Of a stretch of DNA of 64,000 nucleotides, positions 18,756-28,044 are shown piece after piece. The position numbers and the translations under genes are program-made. The stretch lies in assembly GCF_000756305.1 (NCBI RefSeq), contig NZ_JRFE01000028.1, forward strand, positions 8,633 to 72,632, written 5' to 3'. Below the pieces are notes generated by a model. It was not told where the DNA came from. It did no database searches and was given only the letters and a program-made list of their open reading frames with translations. This DNA is from Myxosarcina sp. GI1 (GTDB lineage: Bacteria > Cyanobacteriota > Cyanobacteriia > Cyanobacteriales > Xenococcaceae). Every line of letters begins with the position of its first letter. Position 1 is the first letter of the stretch.

Positions 18756-20606
18756 CTAAGCTAATGCCGCCATTGTTACTTCATTTTCATTGAGAATTGC
18801 TTGTAACTCGTCAGCTTCGACAGTTTCTTTTTCTACTAGCATTTCTGCCAGGCGATCTAAGATATGACGATTTTTGACTAACACTTCTTTAGCACGACGA
18901 TAGGCTTGATCTACTAAGTTACGTACCTCTTCGTCGATCGCCGCCGCTGTTTCGTCGGAAAAGTCGCGGTCGGAGGCAATATCGCGCCCCAAGAACACGT
19001 TACCATTTTGACGACCTAAAGCTACAGGACCCAGGCGATCGCTCATACCAAAGCGAGTGACCATTTGGCGTGCCACCTTAGTTACCTGCTGTAAATCGTT
19101 AGAGGCACCAGTGGTTACTTCTTCCTCACCATAAATAATTTCTTCTGCCAAACGACCGCCTAAAGCTACCGCCATTTGGTTTTGCAAATAGGAACGGGAA
19201 TACAAACCAGACTCCATACGATCTTCGCTAGGAGTAAACCAGGTCAAACCACCCGCACGTCCGCGAGGAATAATACTGATTTTTTGTACGGGATCGTAAT
19301 CTGGCATCAAAGCACCAATTAAAGCGTGACCTGCTTCGTGATACGCTACTAATTCTTTGCGTTTTTCGCTCATCACGCGGTTTTTCTTCTCAGGACCTGC
19401 TAAAACCCGATCGATCGCATCGTTGACTTCATCCATCGAAATTTCGGTCAGGTTGCGACGTGCAGCTAAGATGGCTGCTTCATTTAGTAAGTTTGCCAAG
19501 TCGGCACCAGTAAATCCAGGAGTACGACGGGCAATTTTATCTAGATCGACATCTTTAGAAAGAGTCTTACCGCGAGAGTGTACTTTGAGGATTTCTTGAC
19601 GACCTGCATAGTCGGGACGATCTACTACTACCTGACGGTCAAAACGTCCTGGACGCAGCAAAGCGGCATCTAATACGTCGGGACGGTTGGTAGCAGCGAT
19701 GAGAATAATTCCCGTGTTGCCTTCAAAACCATCCATTTCGGTCAGCAACTGGTTGAGAGTTTGTTCTCTCTCATCGTTACCACCACCAAGTCCAGCACCG
19801 CGTTGACGACCTACGGCATCGATTTCATCGATAAACACGATGCAGGGAGCATTAGATTTGGCTTGCTCGAACAAGTCGCGGACGCGAGATGCACCTACAC
19901 CGACGAACATTTCTACAAATTCCGAACCAGAAATACTGAAGAAAGGTACGCCAGCTTCGCCAGCAACGGCTTTAGCGAGTAAGGTTTTACCAGTTCCTGG
20001 AGGTCCTACAAGCAATACGCCTTTAGGAATTTTGGCACCGACTGCCGTAAAGCGATCGGCATTTTTAAGAAAGTCTACTACCTCGGTTAGTTCTAATTTT
20101 GCCTGTTCGATGCCTGCAACGTCGCCAAAAGTGACTTGTGTTTTTGGTTCCATTTGAACTCTAGCTTTGGATTTACCAAAGTTCATCGCCTGCGAACCAG
20201 GACCGCTTTGCGCCCGTCTCAATAAGAAAAATAGTCCTGCTAACAGCAATATTGGGAAAAAGAGGCTGCTTAAGGCTCTAAACCAAAATCCCTCATCGTT
20301 CTGGGGTAAAACGGCAATATCTACGCCATTTTCACTCAAGATATCGATAAATTCGCGATCTTGAGGTAAGTTAACCAAAATTGGCGTACCTTCACTGTCA
20401 ATTACCTGCGCTTTAGTGCGATCGGCAGTAATCTTAACGGTTTCTACTCTACCGTTTTCAACTTCATTAATTAATTTACTATATGCCCAAGTTTGACGGC
20501 TTTGAGGTTCTCTGTCTAAAAAGGCAGTTCCTAAAGCCACCACAACTATGGCTAGCAGTACATACAATCCTGCATTACGCCATTTTTTATTGTTGTCTTT
20601 ACTCAC
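18756..20606 (-). CDS. ftsH: ATP-dependent zinc metalloprotease FtsH
   Basis: A membrane-bound AAA+ protease. In cyanobacteria FtsH hexamers degrade damaged D1 during photosystem II repair and other membrane proteins. Two N-terminal helices (about residues 12-30 and 112-130) flank a lumenal or periplasmic domain. The AAA domain has Walker A GPPGTGKT at 201-208, Walker [15 protein letters not shown], and the second region of homology. The zinc protease motif HEAGH is near residue 423. The 616 residues are typical. The start is GTG at 20606 with an AGGAGG ribosome site about 10 bases upstream. Which of the usual four cyanobacterial paralogues it is cannot be decided here. Confidence 0.97.
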   Translation of the reverse strand: MSKDNNKKWRNAGLYVLLAIVVVALGTAFLDREPQSRQTWAYSKLINEVENGRVETVKITADRTKAQVIDSEGTPILVNLPQDREFIDILSENGVDIAVLPQNDEGFWFRALSSLFFPILLLAGLFFLLRRAQSGPGSQAMNFGKSKARVQMEPKTQVTFGDVAGIEQAKLELTEVVDFLKNADRFTAVGAKIPKGVLLVGPPGTGKTLLAKAVAGEAGVPFFSISGSEFVEMFVGVGASRVRDLFEQAKSNAPCIVFIDEIDAVGRQRGAGLGGGNDEREQTLNQLLTEMDGFEGNTGIILIAATNRPDVLDAALLRPGRFDRQVVVDRPDYAGRQEILKVHSRGKTLSKDVDLDKIARRTPGFTGADLANLLNEAAILAARRNLTEISMDEVNDAIDRVLAGPEKKNRVMSEKRKELVAYHEAGHALIGALMPDYDPVQKISIIPRGRAGGLTWFTPSEDRMESGLYSRSYLQNQMAVALGGRLAEEIIYGEEEVTTGASNDLQQVTKVARQMVTRFGMSDRLGPVALGRQNGNVFLGRDIASDRDFSDETAAAIDEEVRNLVDQAYRRAKEVLVKNRHILDRLAEMLVEKETVEADELQAILNENEVTMAALA

Positions 20607-20813
20607 TCTTACAGCCTCCTATAGCTGAGGATATGAAATCTATATTAAAGAATCGCTATATATATTTTTACACTTTTAAAATGTGGCTTGAATTTAGCGG
20701 CGATTCTCACAATTTTTGTTTTTAATATACTAGGTTGTTAATTTATGTTAACGTTTCTCAGGAAATATTGAGCAAAATTTTTAAAATTTAAATTTTAAAG
20801 CGTTTCATGATTT

Positions 20814-20847
20814 GTAGTAATGGCGTTTTATAAAATGCCATTACTAC
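20814..20847 (-). terminator. Hairpin at the stop codon of the VOC gene
   Basis: GTAGTAATGGC (20814-20824) and GCCATTACTAC (20837-20847) form an 11-bp perfect stem. The loop contains the AT palindrome TTTTATAAAA. It overlaps the TAG stop of the minus-strand VOC gene. On the minus strand there is no T-run, so this is a putative terminator or mRNA-end stabiliser. Confidence 0.55.
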
Positions 20848-21287
20848 GATGTTTTTTCCAAACACCGTATAAACTCCAGAGGTAAACCATCAGTATCGGC
20901 AATAAAAGCGACTTCGTAAAGGCGATCGCCTATTATTTGCTGCTGTGGTTCTAATAAAACTTTAAACGAGCGAGCTAATTGAGTATCGGTTTTGGCAGCC
21001 TCGGTTAAATTAGCTTGCAAACTAGACAACCAAGCGGGCAAGTCGGTCGTAATTTCTGTCAGGTCGAAAGAAAGATGGTAATAGCCCACATAACTTTCAT
21101 CATTAAAAGCATCGGGTGCTGGTTTGGGCTGAGGAATTTCAATAAGCTCGATTCTTCCTCCCAAGCCTTCCATCCAGCAGGCAAGGGTATATCCTGTAGT
21201 AAAGCGATCGCCTACAGTAAAACCTAACTGTTCGTAAAAAGCGATCGCCCTACGAATATTCGCCGTACGAATTGAGACATGATGCAT
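20844..21287 (-). CDS. VOC (glyoxalase/bleomycin-resistance fold) protein
   Basis: A 147-residue single VOC-superfamily protein. It begins MHHVSIRTANIRRAIAFYEQ, with the first metal-ligand His position, and has GYYHLSFDL and a C-terminal DTDGLPLEFI with a Glu ligand position. This layout fits a small metal-dependent lyase or dioxygenase of the glyoxalase I superfamily. The substrate is unknown. It lies 6 bases after the TIGR02652-like gene on the same strand, so the two probably form an operon. Confidence 0.8.
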   Translation of the reverse strand: MHHVSIRTANIRRAIAFYEQLGFTVGDRFTTGYTLACWMEGLGGRIELIEIPQPKPAPDAFNDESYVGYYHLSFDLTEITTDLPAWLSSLQANLTEAAKTDTQLARSFKVLLEPQQQIIGDRLYEVAFIADTDGLPLEFIRCLEKTS

Positions 21288-21293
21288 TATTAT

Positions 21294-21800
21294 TTAATCG
21301 AGTAAAAAACGATAGGGATAATTACGAGGAACTCCTGGTTCTTTTTCTAAAGAAAAATTGATTATTTCCCAACGGGGTTCGTCTAGAGACTCTGGACTAA
21401 AAGCTACGGGAAGTCCGTATAGTTTTGGTGTTTTACGATCTATATTTTCCCGCCAGGGATGAGCGCGTTCTAAATAAGAACTTACTAAGTCTCGGTAGCG
21501 ATTGGCAATAATTACTTTAGTAGCCCGATACCCTTCCGTATATAGCCGATCCAAAGCTTCGTGAATTTCAAAACGAATTCCGTCTGGATGGGTGTGTTGA
21601 CGATACCAACAGTCTTGCCAAAGTCGCCAACGCCTTCCCGATGGTAAATGTACCAATTCTTTGGTTTTGGGATCGGCTTCAAAAGCACCATGACGACTAC
21701 AAAGATAAGTGTCGGTTAAGGTCAAAGCGGGTATAGTTTTACGGCAGTGTGGACAAGAAATTTCCGAGCCGAATATGGGATATTGTAAACTAAGGTTCAT
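21294..21800 (-). CDS. Zinc-ribbon protein of the TIGR02652 type, unknown function
   Basis: A 168-residue cyanobacterial conserved protein. A CPHC...C-RH zinc-ribbon-like segment lies near the N-terminus (EISCPHCRKTIPALT then YLCSRHGAFEAD). It is followed by a Trp- and Arg-rich region (SGRRWRLWQDCWYRQHTHPDG) and ends in YPYRFLLD. I associate it with the uncharacterised family TIGR02652. It probably forms an operon with the VOC gene 6 bases downstream. No function can be given. Confidence 0.7.
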   Translation of the reverse strand: MNLSLQYPIFGSEISCPHCRKTIPALTLTDTYLCSRHGAFEADPKTKELVHLPSGRRWRLWQDCWYRQHTHPDGIRFEIHEALDRLYTEGYRATKVIIANRYRDLVSSYLERAHPWRENIDRKTPKLYGLPVAFSPESLDEPRWEIINFSLEKEPGVPRNYPYRFLLD

Positions 21801-21905
21801 TGTTCAAACTAAGTTTTTCTTTCAGCTTATATCACGCTTCAATGTCAAGCGGAATAGTTATTCAAAAAATAATAAATAAATATAGGTATTTATAAGTATA
21901 TCGTT

Positions 21906-22445
21906 ATGGACCGCACTTCTATTGATACCAATCATTCATCTTGGAGACATCCCGAGCTTTCAACCGCAGCTTTCGTAGCCACAAACGCTACGGTTATGGG
22001 TGATGTTTCTGTAGCAAAAAACTCTAGCATTTGGTACGGTGCAGTAGTTAGAGCCGATGTCGAACGAATTATCATCGGTGAGTACACTAACGTTCAAGAT
22101 GGCGCAATTTTACACGGAGATCCTGGGGAACCAACTATATTGGAAGATTACGTTACCGTAGGACATCGAGCGGTCATTCACTCGGCACATATCGAACGTG
22201 GATGCTTAATTGGTATTGGCGCGATCGTTTTAAATGGGGTAACGGTAGGAGCAGAAAGTATTATTGGTGCTGGCAGTGTAGTCACTAAAGATGTTCCGCC
22301 GCGATCGCTTTTTGTTGGTGTACCTGCCAAAAAAATTAAAGATGTTTCTGCTGCCCAAGCTGAAGAACTATTAGAACACGCTCGACACTATGCCGATCTG
22401 GCTTTAGTTCACGCGGGTAAAAAAACAGACCTAGATTTAAGTTAA
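21906..22445 (+). CDS. Gamma-class carbonic anhydrase family protein
   Basis: A 179-residue left-handed beta-helix (hexapeptide repeat) protein of the YrdA/CaiE/gamma-CA group. Zinc-ligand histidines are visible in GDPGEPTILEDYVTVGHRAV and HSAHIERG, with the hexapeptide pattern (I/V/L)GxGxxV repeated through the middle (IGIGAIVLNGVTVGAESIIG). It may hydrate CO2 or be an inactive homologue. In this family activity cannot be predicted reliably. It is transcribed divergently from the TIGR02652-like gene. Confidence 0.85.
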   Translation: MDRTSIDTNHSSWRHPELSTAAFVATNATVMGDVSVAKNSSIWYGAVVRADVERIIIGEYTNVQDGAILHGDPGEPTILEDYVTVGHRAVIHSAHIERGCLIGIGAIVLNGVTVGAESIIGAGSVVTKDVPPRSLFVGVPAKKIKDVSAAQAEELLEHARHYADLALVHAGKKTDLDLS

Positions 22446-22612
22446 CAAATTTGGAGTAAGCCTCATATAACCTCTGACCTGCTTTGCCCAGACGGAATTT
22501 TAAAATCGATCGTAAAAGCTGGTACATTTATATATATACTATGCGTGCTTACCATTCATGCATTCATAAACCTTTAATATAAAATCGATCGTTCTTGGGA
22601 GGAAAAACTTTT

Positions 22613-22732
22613 ATGGATTGGCGTGTTCTCATTGTCGTTGCACCGATTGCAGTCGCCGCTAGTTGGGCTATTTTTAATATTGGAGCGGTTGCTCTTACTC
22701 AATTACAAAGATACTTGAATAGAGAGTCATAG
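22613..22732 (+). CDS. psbY: Photosystem II protein Y
   Basis: A 39-residue single-helix thylakoid protein, [20 protein letters not shown] then [19 protein letters not shown]. The WRVL(I/V)V-AP-(I/V) start and AASWA-FNIG centre are characteristic of PsbY, a peripheral small subunit at the cytochrome b559 side of photosystem II. A GGGAGG ribosome site precedes the ATG by about 10 bases. A strong terminator follows about 40 bases after the stop, so the gene is probably monocistronic. Confidence 0.93.
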   Translation: MDWRVLIVVAPIAVAASWAIFNIGAVALTQLQRYLNRES

Positions 22733-22769
22733 GCGACCGACCAGAATCAATTGATTTTTTAATATATTG

Positions 22770-22805
22770 CCGTTCGATTATTTGCTTTCAATCGGACGGT
22801 TTTTT
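22770..22805 (+). terminator. Rho-independent terminator of psbY
   Basis: CCGTTCGATT (22770-22779) pairs with AATCGGACGG (22790-22799), with one G-T pair, and is followed by six T. Confidence 0.9.
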
Positions 22806-23168
22806 GCTTGACAGTCTACCAAAATTTCAAATTACGATTGTTAATCTAATACCACACAATAAAACTATGCTTAGAGCAAAAAATTTTATTATTAATAGTT
22901 TCATAATATCCAGATGAAAAAATAAAGACACTAGTAGTTTATTTTATAGCTTTACAGCTTACAATTTAACTTGTATTCGCTATTTGAATTAGGATAAAAC
23001 CCGAAGAACTTTAAACTATTAATTTGTAATTCGTATTACAATTCTGTAGTAATATCGATAACTTAATTACGAACACTTAAAGAAGTTTATAAACTAAAAA
23101 AGATCGGTAATAACACTGAGATAAATTAAATCGAGTTTAATTATAATTTTACCGATCGTTTAGCTCGC
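22806..23168. other. AT-rich intergenic region with a nested palindrome
   Basis: No gene is visible. At 23102-23157 GATCGGTAA and TTACCGATC form a 9-bp outer stem enclosing AATTAAA-TCGAG-TTTAATT (23124-23142). It ends 27 bases before the ATG of the glycosyltransferase gene and could lie in its leader. Confidence 0.6.
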
Positions 23169-23183
23169 TTGATTGGCAAAAAC

Positions 23184-24062
23184 ATGAATAATATTGTCGC
23201 AAAATTTGTTTCGGTGATTATTCCAGTCTATAACGATCGCGAGAGACTGAAGTTATGTTTGACAGCTTTAGAAAATCAAACTTACCCTCAAGAATTATAC
23301 GAAGTTATTGTTGTAGATAATGCTTCAGAAGAAAGTATTGCTGAGATTGTCGCCTGTTTCGATCGAGTAGTTTTAACTACAGAAACACGACGAGGTTCTT
23401 ATGCTGCTCGTAACCAAGGAATTAAAATTGCTAAAGGAGAACTAATAGCTTTTACAGACTCCGATTGTATTCCTGCTGCCGACTGGTTAGAAAAAGGAGT
23501 AAAACGCCTTTTATCTTCAACAGATTATGCTGTATTTGCAGGTAGAATAGATATTTTTTTTAAAAATACCAACCGTCCTACAGCAGCAGAAGTTTTTGAT
23601 AAAATTTGTCACTTAAAACAGCAAGACTACGTAGAAAAGCATCACTATGGAGCAACTGCAAATCTCTTTACCTTCAAACAGATTTTTAAAGAAGTAGGTT
23701 TGTTTAATGCTCGACTAAAATCTGGGGGCGATGCTAATTGGGGTCAGCGAGTTTTTGCTTATGGTTATCCTATAATTTATGCTGATGAAGTCAGGATTTC
23801 ACATCCAGCTAGAAATTCTGTAGCTCAGTTAGTTAAAAAAGCTATTAGGACTACAGGAGGAACTTTTGACTGGAACGATCGCCGTCCTCTCAAACTAAAA
23901 ATAAAACCGCCAGTTAGATCGGCAATTAGAAAAACTCTTGGCGATCGAAATCTAAAAAGTATTTGGGGAAAAATTAAATTAACTTTTATTATTATTTATA
24001 TTCATTACATAAGATTGGGCGAAACTATTCGTTTACAAATGGGCGGAGAATCAAGATTTTGA
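23184..24062 (+). CDS. Family 2 glycosyltransferase
   Basis: A GT-A fold sugar transferase of 292 residues. The nucleotide-sugar-binding N-terminus reads VSVIIPVYNDRERLKLCLTA, followed by VVDNASEES and the metal-binding region LIAFTDSDCIPAADWLEKG. There is an acceptor-side ED-like segment around KSGGDANWGQRVFAYG. A hydrophobic segment near the C-terminus (LTFIIIYIHYIRLGE) suggests membrane association. ATG 23184 is preferred over a TTG five codons earlier. The donor and acceptor are unknown; a polysaccharide or lipid-linked glycan role is likely. Confidence 0.85.
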   Translation: MNNIVAKFVSVIIPVYNDRERLKLCLTALENQTYPQELYEVIVVDNASEESIAEIVACFDRVVLTTETRRGSYAARNQGIKIAKGELIAFTDSDCIPAADWLEKGVKRLLSSTDYAVFAGRIDIFFKNTNRPTAAEVFDKICHLKQQDYVEKHHYGATANLFTFKQIFKEVGLFNARLKSGGDANWGQRVFAYGYPIIYADEVRISHPARNSVAQLVKKAIRTTGGTFDWNDRRPLKLKIKPPVRSAIRKTLGDRNLKSIWGKIKLTFIIIYIHYIRLGETIRLQMGGESRF

Positions 24063-24084
24063 AGTTGAACTTAATATATTTCTT

Positions 24085-24768
24085 GTGAATAGCAAAACAT
24101 CTTACAATGTATTACTATTAATTGTTTTTGCAATTAGTTTGAGTTTTGCTGAAGAAGCAAATGCTTTTACCGTAGATTTTTTCAACTCGTCTACTGCCGT
24201 CGATAGTTTGGAAGATGCTGATGCCTTAATTGATGGTAATAGTAGTACGGCAACGGGAACTTACGATACTATCAATTTAAGTAATGCAGGATATGGTCAG
24301 CCTTGAGGGAATTACAGTGAAAACAATGCTTTTCCAGGTATTCCTCTCGTATCCAATGTTGAAAATTTTGCTGTTCGAGTAACATCTGAACTAATAGTAA
24401 ATACTGCGGGTGATTGGACATTTTTAACTAATTCTGATGACGGCGTGCGCCTTCGTATAGACGGTGCTGATGTTATTGTTGATAATGCTCTACATCCTGA
24501 TGCCGATCGCTGGGGAACGACTAATTTATCTACTGGTTCTCACGACCTAGAATTAATTTTCTTTGAGCATACTGGAATAGCTTCATTAGAATTGACTGCT
24601 GCTCAAGGAAATTATCCTGTCTACAGTAGTGCTAGCACTTATACTCCATACGCTAACAATAGTAGTGATTTTCAACTAGTAGGAGACACATTGAATGGAG
24701 TGCAAGCTGTACCTTTTGAATTTTCTCCTGGCATAGGTCTTTTTTTATCATTAAGTATTATAGGTTAG
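24085..24768 (+). pseudogene. Secreted PA14-type protein with C-terminal anchor, interrupted by an in-frame stop
   Basis: A GTG start gives a signal peptide (LLLIVFAISLSFAEEANAF). The frame stops at TGA 24304-24306, then continues without a shift to 24768. The second part has a PA14-like sugar-binding stretch (WTFLTNSDDGVRLRIDGADV, HDLELIFFEHTGIASLEL). It ends VPFEFSPGIGLFLSLSIIG, which resembles the PFE/PEP-CTERM type sorting tails of cyanobacterial surface proteins but lacks the final basic residues. One stop inside and one premature end suggest a decayed gene. A sequencing error at the TGA cannot be excluded. It follows the glycosyltransferase by 22 bases. Confidence 0.7.
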
Positions 24769-24862
24769 CTGAAATTCCGCTCCGCACTATTACTTTGCTG
24801 CAAATTCGACCGATTGCTTGAGATAATTGGTACAAAATACAAAAATAACTAAAAGGCAATAA

Positions 24863-25957
24863 ATGCCAAAATTAAGCTTGGGAACTCGTCTGTTTTTTTC
24901 TCACCTTTTAGTCATGATGGTGGGATTGGGTAGCTTTGTGGCGATCGCTAAATTTTCTTCACCGCGAATGTTTGTTTTGCGTTTAGAACAATTAGAAAAA
25001 AGAGGTTTATTTACAGTTCGTTCTGCTCGTACCTATTTGGTAGAGGGATTTGAAAATGCCTGGAATCGTAGTGCGATCGTCTCAGTAATTGTTGGGGGAG
25101 GTACGGCTGCAGGATTGAGCTATCTACTTTCTAGCCGCATTACTCAACCCGTCAAGCAAATGAAACAAATTACGCAAAAGTTTGCCGCAGGAGATTTAGA
25201 AGAACGAGTTCCAGAAAATCAAATCCCAGAACTAAACCAACTCAGCGTTAGCTTTAATTCTATGGCCAGTAGTTTGGGGAATGTCGAACAGAGACGTAGA
25301 GAATTAATTAGCGATCTCACTCACGAATTACGTACCCCTCTAACTGTAATGCGCGGTTATTTAGAAGAATTGGCTGATGGCAAACTAGAGGGTACGCCAG
25401 AGATGTACTCGCGTCTGGTTAGAGAAACTAGACGTTTGGAAAGATTAATTCGCGATTTACAAGAACTTTCTAAAGCCGAAGCAGGCTATCTATCGATTAA
25501 TTTACGTTCGGTCAAACTGTATCCTCTATTGTCTTCCCTGGTTGAGAGATTTGCCGATCAGTTACTAGAAGAAGGACCTACTTTAAAACTCGATTGTCCT
25601 TCCGACTTACCGCCAGTTTTAGGCGATCTCGACCGTATCGAACAAATATTAGTTAATTTGTTGGGTAATGCCATTCGCTATACCGAAACGGGAACGATTA
25701 CAGTCAAAGCCTGTCAGGACAATCGACATATTTGGGTAGCAGTTATCGATACGGGAGTAGGTATTGCTAAAGAAGATTTACCCTATGTCTTTGAACGTTT
25801 TTGGCGCGCCGATCGCTCTCGTTCCAGTCATTCGGGAGGCACGGGAATCGGGCTGGCGATCGCTCGAAGACTGGTAGAGTTACAAGGTGGAGTCATTGAA
25901 GTAGAAAGCGAACCAGGTAAAGGCAGTATCTTTCGTTTTTGTCTACCTATAGCTTGA
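24863..25957 (+). CDS. Membrane sensor histidine kinase
   Basis: A 364-residue kinase. Two transmembrane segments (about residues 8-28 and 68-90) enclose a short periplasmic loop. A HAMP linker follows at about 90-142 (SSRITQPVKQMKQITQKFAAGDLEERV). The H-box is DLTHELRTPLTVMRGYLEEL, with the phosphorylated His near residue 153. The catalytic domain has the N-box NLLGNAIRYTETG and the G-boxes DTGVGIAKEDLPYVFERFWR and GGTGIGLAIARRLVELQGG. No response regulator is adjacent, so it is an orphan here. It resembles the BaeS class in domain order. The signal is unknown. Confidence 0.92.
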   Translation: MPKLSLGTRLFFSHLLVMMVGLGSFVAIAKFSSPRMFVLRLEQLEKRGLFTVRSARTYLVEGFENAWNRSAIVSVIVGGGTAAGLSYLLSSRITQPVKQMKQITQKFAAGDLEERVPENQIPELNQLSVSFNSMASSLGNVEQRRRELISDLTHELRTPLTVMRGYLEELADGKLEGTPEMYSRLVRETRRLERLIRDLQELSKAEAGYLSINLRSVKLYPLLSSLVERFADQLLEEGPTLKLDCPSDLPPVLGDLDRIEQILVNLLGNAIRYTETGTITVKACQDNRHIWVAVIDTGVGIAKEDLPYVFERFWRADRSRSSHSGGTGIGLAIARRLVELQGGVIEVESEPGKGSIFRFCLPIA

Positions 25958-26008
25958 ATATCTTTTAAACTGTATCGTCAGTTCTGTCTAAATTTAATTT
26001 ATAGTCTT

Positions 26009-26698
26009 TCATTCGCGATCTTGCCACTTTTGCCACAAATCAGGGCGACGTTGCTTAGTTCGCTTGAGTCTTTCTCGTTCGCGCCATTCGGCGATCGCCT
26101 GATGATTTCCCGAACGCAAAATCTGTGGGACTTCCCAACCGCGAAAATTAGCAGGTCTGGTATATTGAGGATAATCAAGCAGTTCGGTTTCAAAACTTTC
26201 AGTTTTGAGTGATTCTTCTTTACCAACGGTTCCTGGCAACAGCCTGACTACACCATTAATCAAAGCCAAAGCTGGTATCTCGCCACAGGTTAACACAAAA
26301 TCTCCCAAAGATATTTCTTTAGTAACCAGGTTTTGGCGCACTCTTTCATCAACTCCTTCGTAGTGTCCGCAAATTATAACTAGCTGTTGGTGACGAGCTA
26401 GTTTTTTCAGCAAAGGTTGGTTGAGCGGTTCGCCCTGGGGAGTCATTAAAATAATCTCTGTCTGCGGTAAGATTTTTAAAGATTCTACAGCACTAAAAAT
26501 AGGTTCTGGTTTGAGCAACATGCCCACTCCTCCACCATAAGGTTCGTCATCGACTCGACGGTGTTTGTCTGTAGCAAAATCGCGAGGATTAGTAAAATTA
26601 ACAGTAGCAATGCCAGAGGTAATCGCTCTTCCCAATAAACTAGTCTGTAAGGGAGAGGTGAAAAATTCAGGAAATAAAGTAATGATATCAAACTGCAC
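26009..26698 (-). CDS. trmD: tRNA (guanine-N1)-methyltransferase
   Basis: TrmD makes m1G37 in tRNAs that read codons such as CUN and CCN, preventing frameshifts. It belongs to the SPOUT class with a trefoil-knot SAM site. Diagnostic stretches are MQFDIITLFPEFF, DDEPYGGGVGMLLKPEP, ICGHYEGVDERV and GDFVLTCGEIPALALINGVV followed by RLLPG. The 229 residues are normal. It converges on the histidine kinase. The usual rpsP-rimM neighbours of enterobacteria are absent, as in other cyanobacteria. Confidence 0.96.
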   Translation of the reverse strand: MQFDIITLFPEFFTSPLQTSLLGRAITSGIATVNFTNPRDFATDKHRRVDDEPYGGGVGMLLKPEPIFSAVESLKILPQTEIILMTPQGEPLNQPLLKKLARHQQLVIICGHYEGVDERVRQNLVTKEISLGDFVLTCGEIPALALINGVVRLLPGTVGKEESLKTESFETELLDYPQYTRPANFRGWEVPQILRSGNHQAIAEWRERERLKRTKQRRPDLWQKWQDRE

Positions 26699-27011
26699 GG
26701 TATTTTAAAGAATGATGACCGAAGATTGAGGTTTTATAAGATCGAGCGATATCGTCATTCAAACGAATGTATCGATTTTCAATCGTATATTAAGTTTTTC
26801 CCAAACAAAGCGATGCAAAAATCTCATAAATTTTATACAATAAGCAAACTCGAATAAAATCGATCTCAACAAACTTTACTATTTAACTCTATAATGTTTG
26901 GTGATAAATATTAATTGTTATAAATTCAACAATAAAAAGATTTTTTAATTTTAAGAACTAGCTAGATTAACACTATTATTTTTGTTATTACCAACTAATA
27001 TAGAATGATTT
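26699..27011. other. Intergenic region upstream of cphB
   Basis: About 310 AT-rich bases between the divergent trmD and cphB genes. No repeat or small gene was recognised. Both promoters should lie here. Confidence 0.5.
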
Positions 27012-27878
27012 TTGTCTGTAAGCCCAATTATGTTTAATACAGAAATAAAAACTCAGATAACTGCTTTTGCTCAATCAACCAAAAACGCCATTTTAGTAAT
27101 TGGTGGTGCTGAAGACAAAATACATGGGCGAGAAATATTACAAACTTTTTTAAATCGTTCTGGAGGTTCGGAAGCAGTTATCGGTATTGTTCCCTGTGCC
27201 TCAAGGGAGCCAACTTTAATTGGCGATCGCTACCAACGGATATTTAGCGATATGAGAGCGAAAGAAGTTAGGATTTTAGATGTACGCGAACGCTCTGGAG
27301 GAGAAGATTCGGGCTATTTAAAGTTTGTAAATGAGTGTACGGGAATTTTTTTGACTGGTGGCGATCAGTTACGTCTCTGCGGCTTGCTGGCAGAAACCCC
27401 TTTAATGAACCGTATTGTCGAGCGATCGCAGAAACAAGAAATAAGTTTGGCAGGAACTAGTGCGGGAGCGGCAGTAATGGGAGAACACATGATTGCTGGC
27501 GGTAGTAGTGGTGAATTTCCCAATCGCGCTCTAGTAGATCTCGCAATGGGTTTGAGCATTATTCCTGAAGTTTTGGTCGATCAACACTTTTATGCTCGCA
27601 ATCGTCTGGCAAGATTATTGAGTGCAGTTGCCTCACATCCTAACTTACTCGGCATCGGTATTGATGAAGATACCTGTGCCATGTTTGAATCTGACAATAC
27701 CATCCAAATTCTTGGTAGGGGAACGGTGACAATTATCGATGCCCGTCAATTGTCATACACTAACCAACCGCAAGCTTTAGGTAGCGAACCATTAAGTATT
27801 CACAACTTAAAACTACACGTATTAGCTCATGGCGATCGCTACGACTTGCAAAAACATCAACCCTTTACTAGTTTTTAA
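27012..27878 (+). CDS. cphB: Cyanophycinase
   Basis: A serine exopeptidase that cuts cyanophycin into beta-aspartyl-arginine dipeptides (peptidase family S51). The nucleophile elbow is in ISLAGTSAGAAVMGEHMIAGG, and CTGIFLTGGDQLRL and IPEVLVDQHFYARNRLARLL are typical. A TTG at 27012 gives 288 residues; an internal ATG at 27030 (MFNTEIKTQ) gives 282 and is an equally good start. It is followed after 166 bases by cphA, the common cphB-cphA arrangement that couples mobilisation and synthesis of the nitrogen reserve. Confidence 0.95.
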   Translation: MSVSPIMFNTEIKTQITAFAQSTKNAILVIGGAEDKIHGREILQTFLNRSGGSEAVIGIVPCASREPTLIGDRYQRIFSDMRAKEVRILDVRERSGGEDSGYLKFVNECTGIFLTGGDQLRLCGLLAETPLMNRIVERSQKQEISLAGTSAGAAVMGEHMIAGGSSGEFPNRALVDLAMGLSIIPEVLVDQHFYARNRLARLLSAVASHPNLLGIGIDEDTCAMFESDNTIQILGRGTVTIIDARQLSYTNQPQALGSEPLSIHNLKLHVLAHGDRYDLQKHQPFTSF

Positions 27879-28044
27879 AACACGATGAAAAACTCCTAAA
27901 TTGTTCGTGAAGAACAGTTAGCCGATTTCAAGAAAAGAGAAACTTATTAAGTCACAGATTACTTCGTCGTTTTAAGATGAAGCTCGCTGCGACTAATAGT
28001 CAGAATAGCTGTTTTGTGCCTCCGAATCGAACGAGAAATTAACC

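Noticed and set aside
18560-18793. Independent 77-codon gene
   Set aside because: Its first part is the middle of a RusA-type protein and its last part crosses the ftsH terminator and the end of ftsH; it is a remnant, not a gene.
24445-24768. Separate small gene starting at 24445
   Set aside because: It is in the same frame as the upstream signal-peptide frame and reads as the continuation of the same protein after a TGA.
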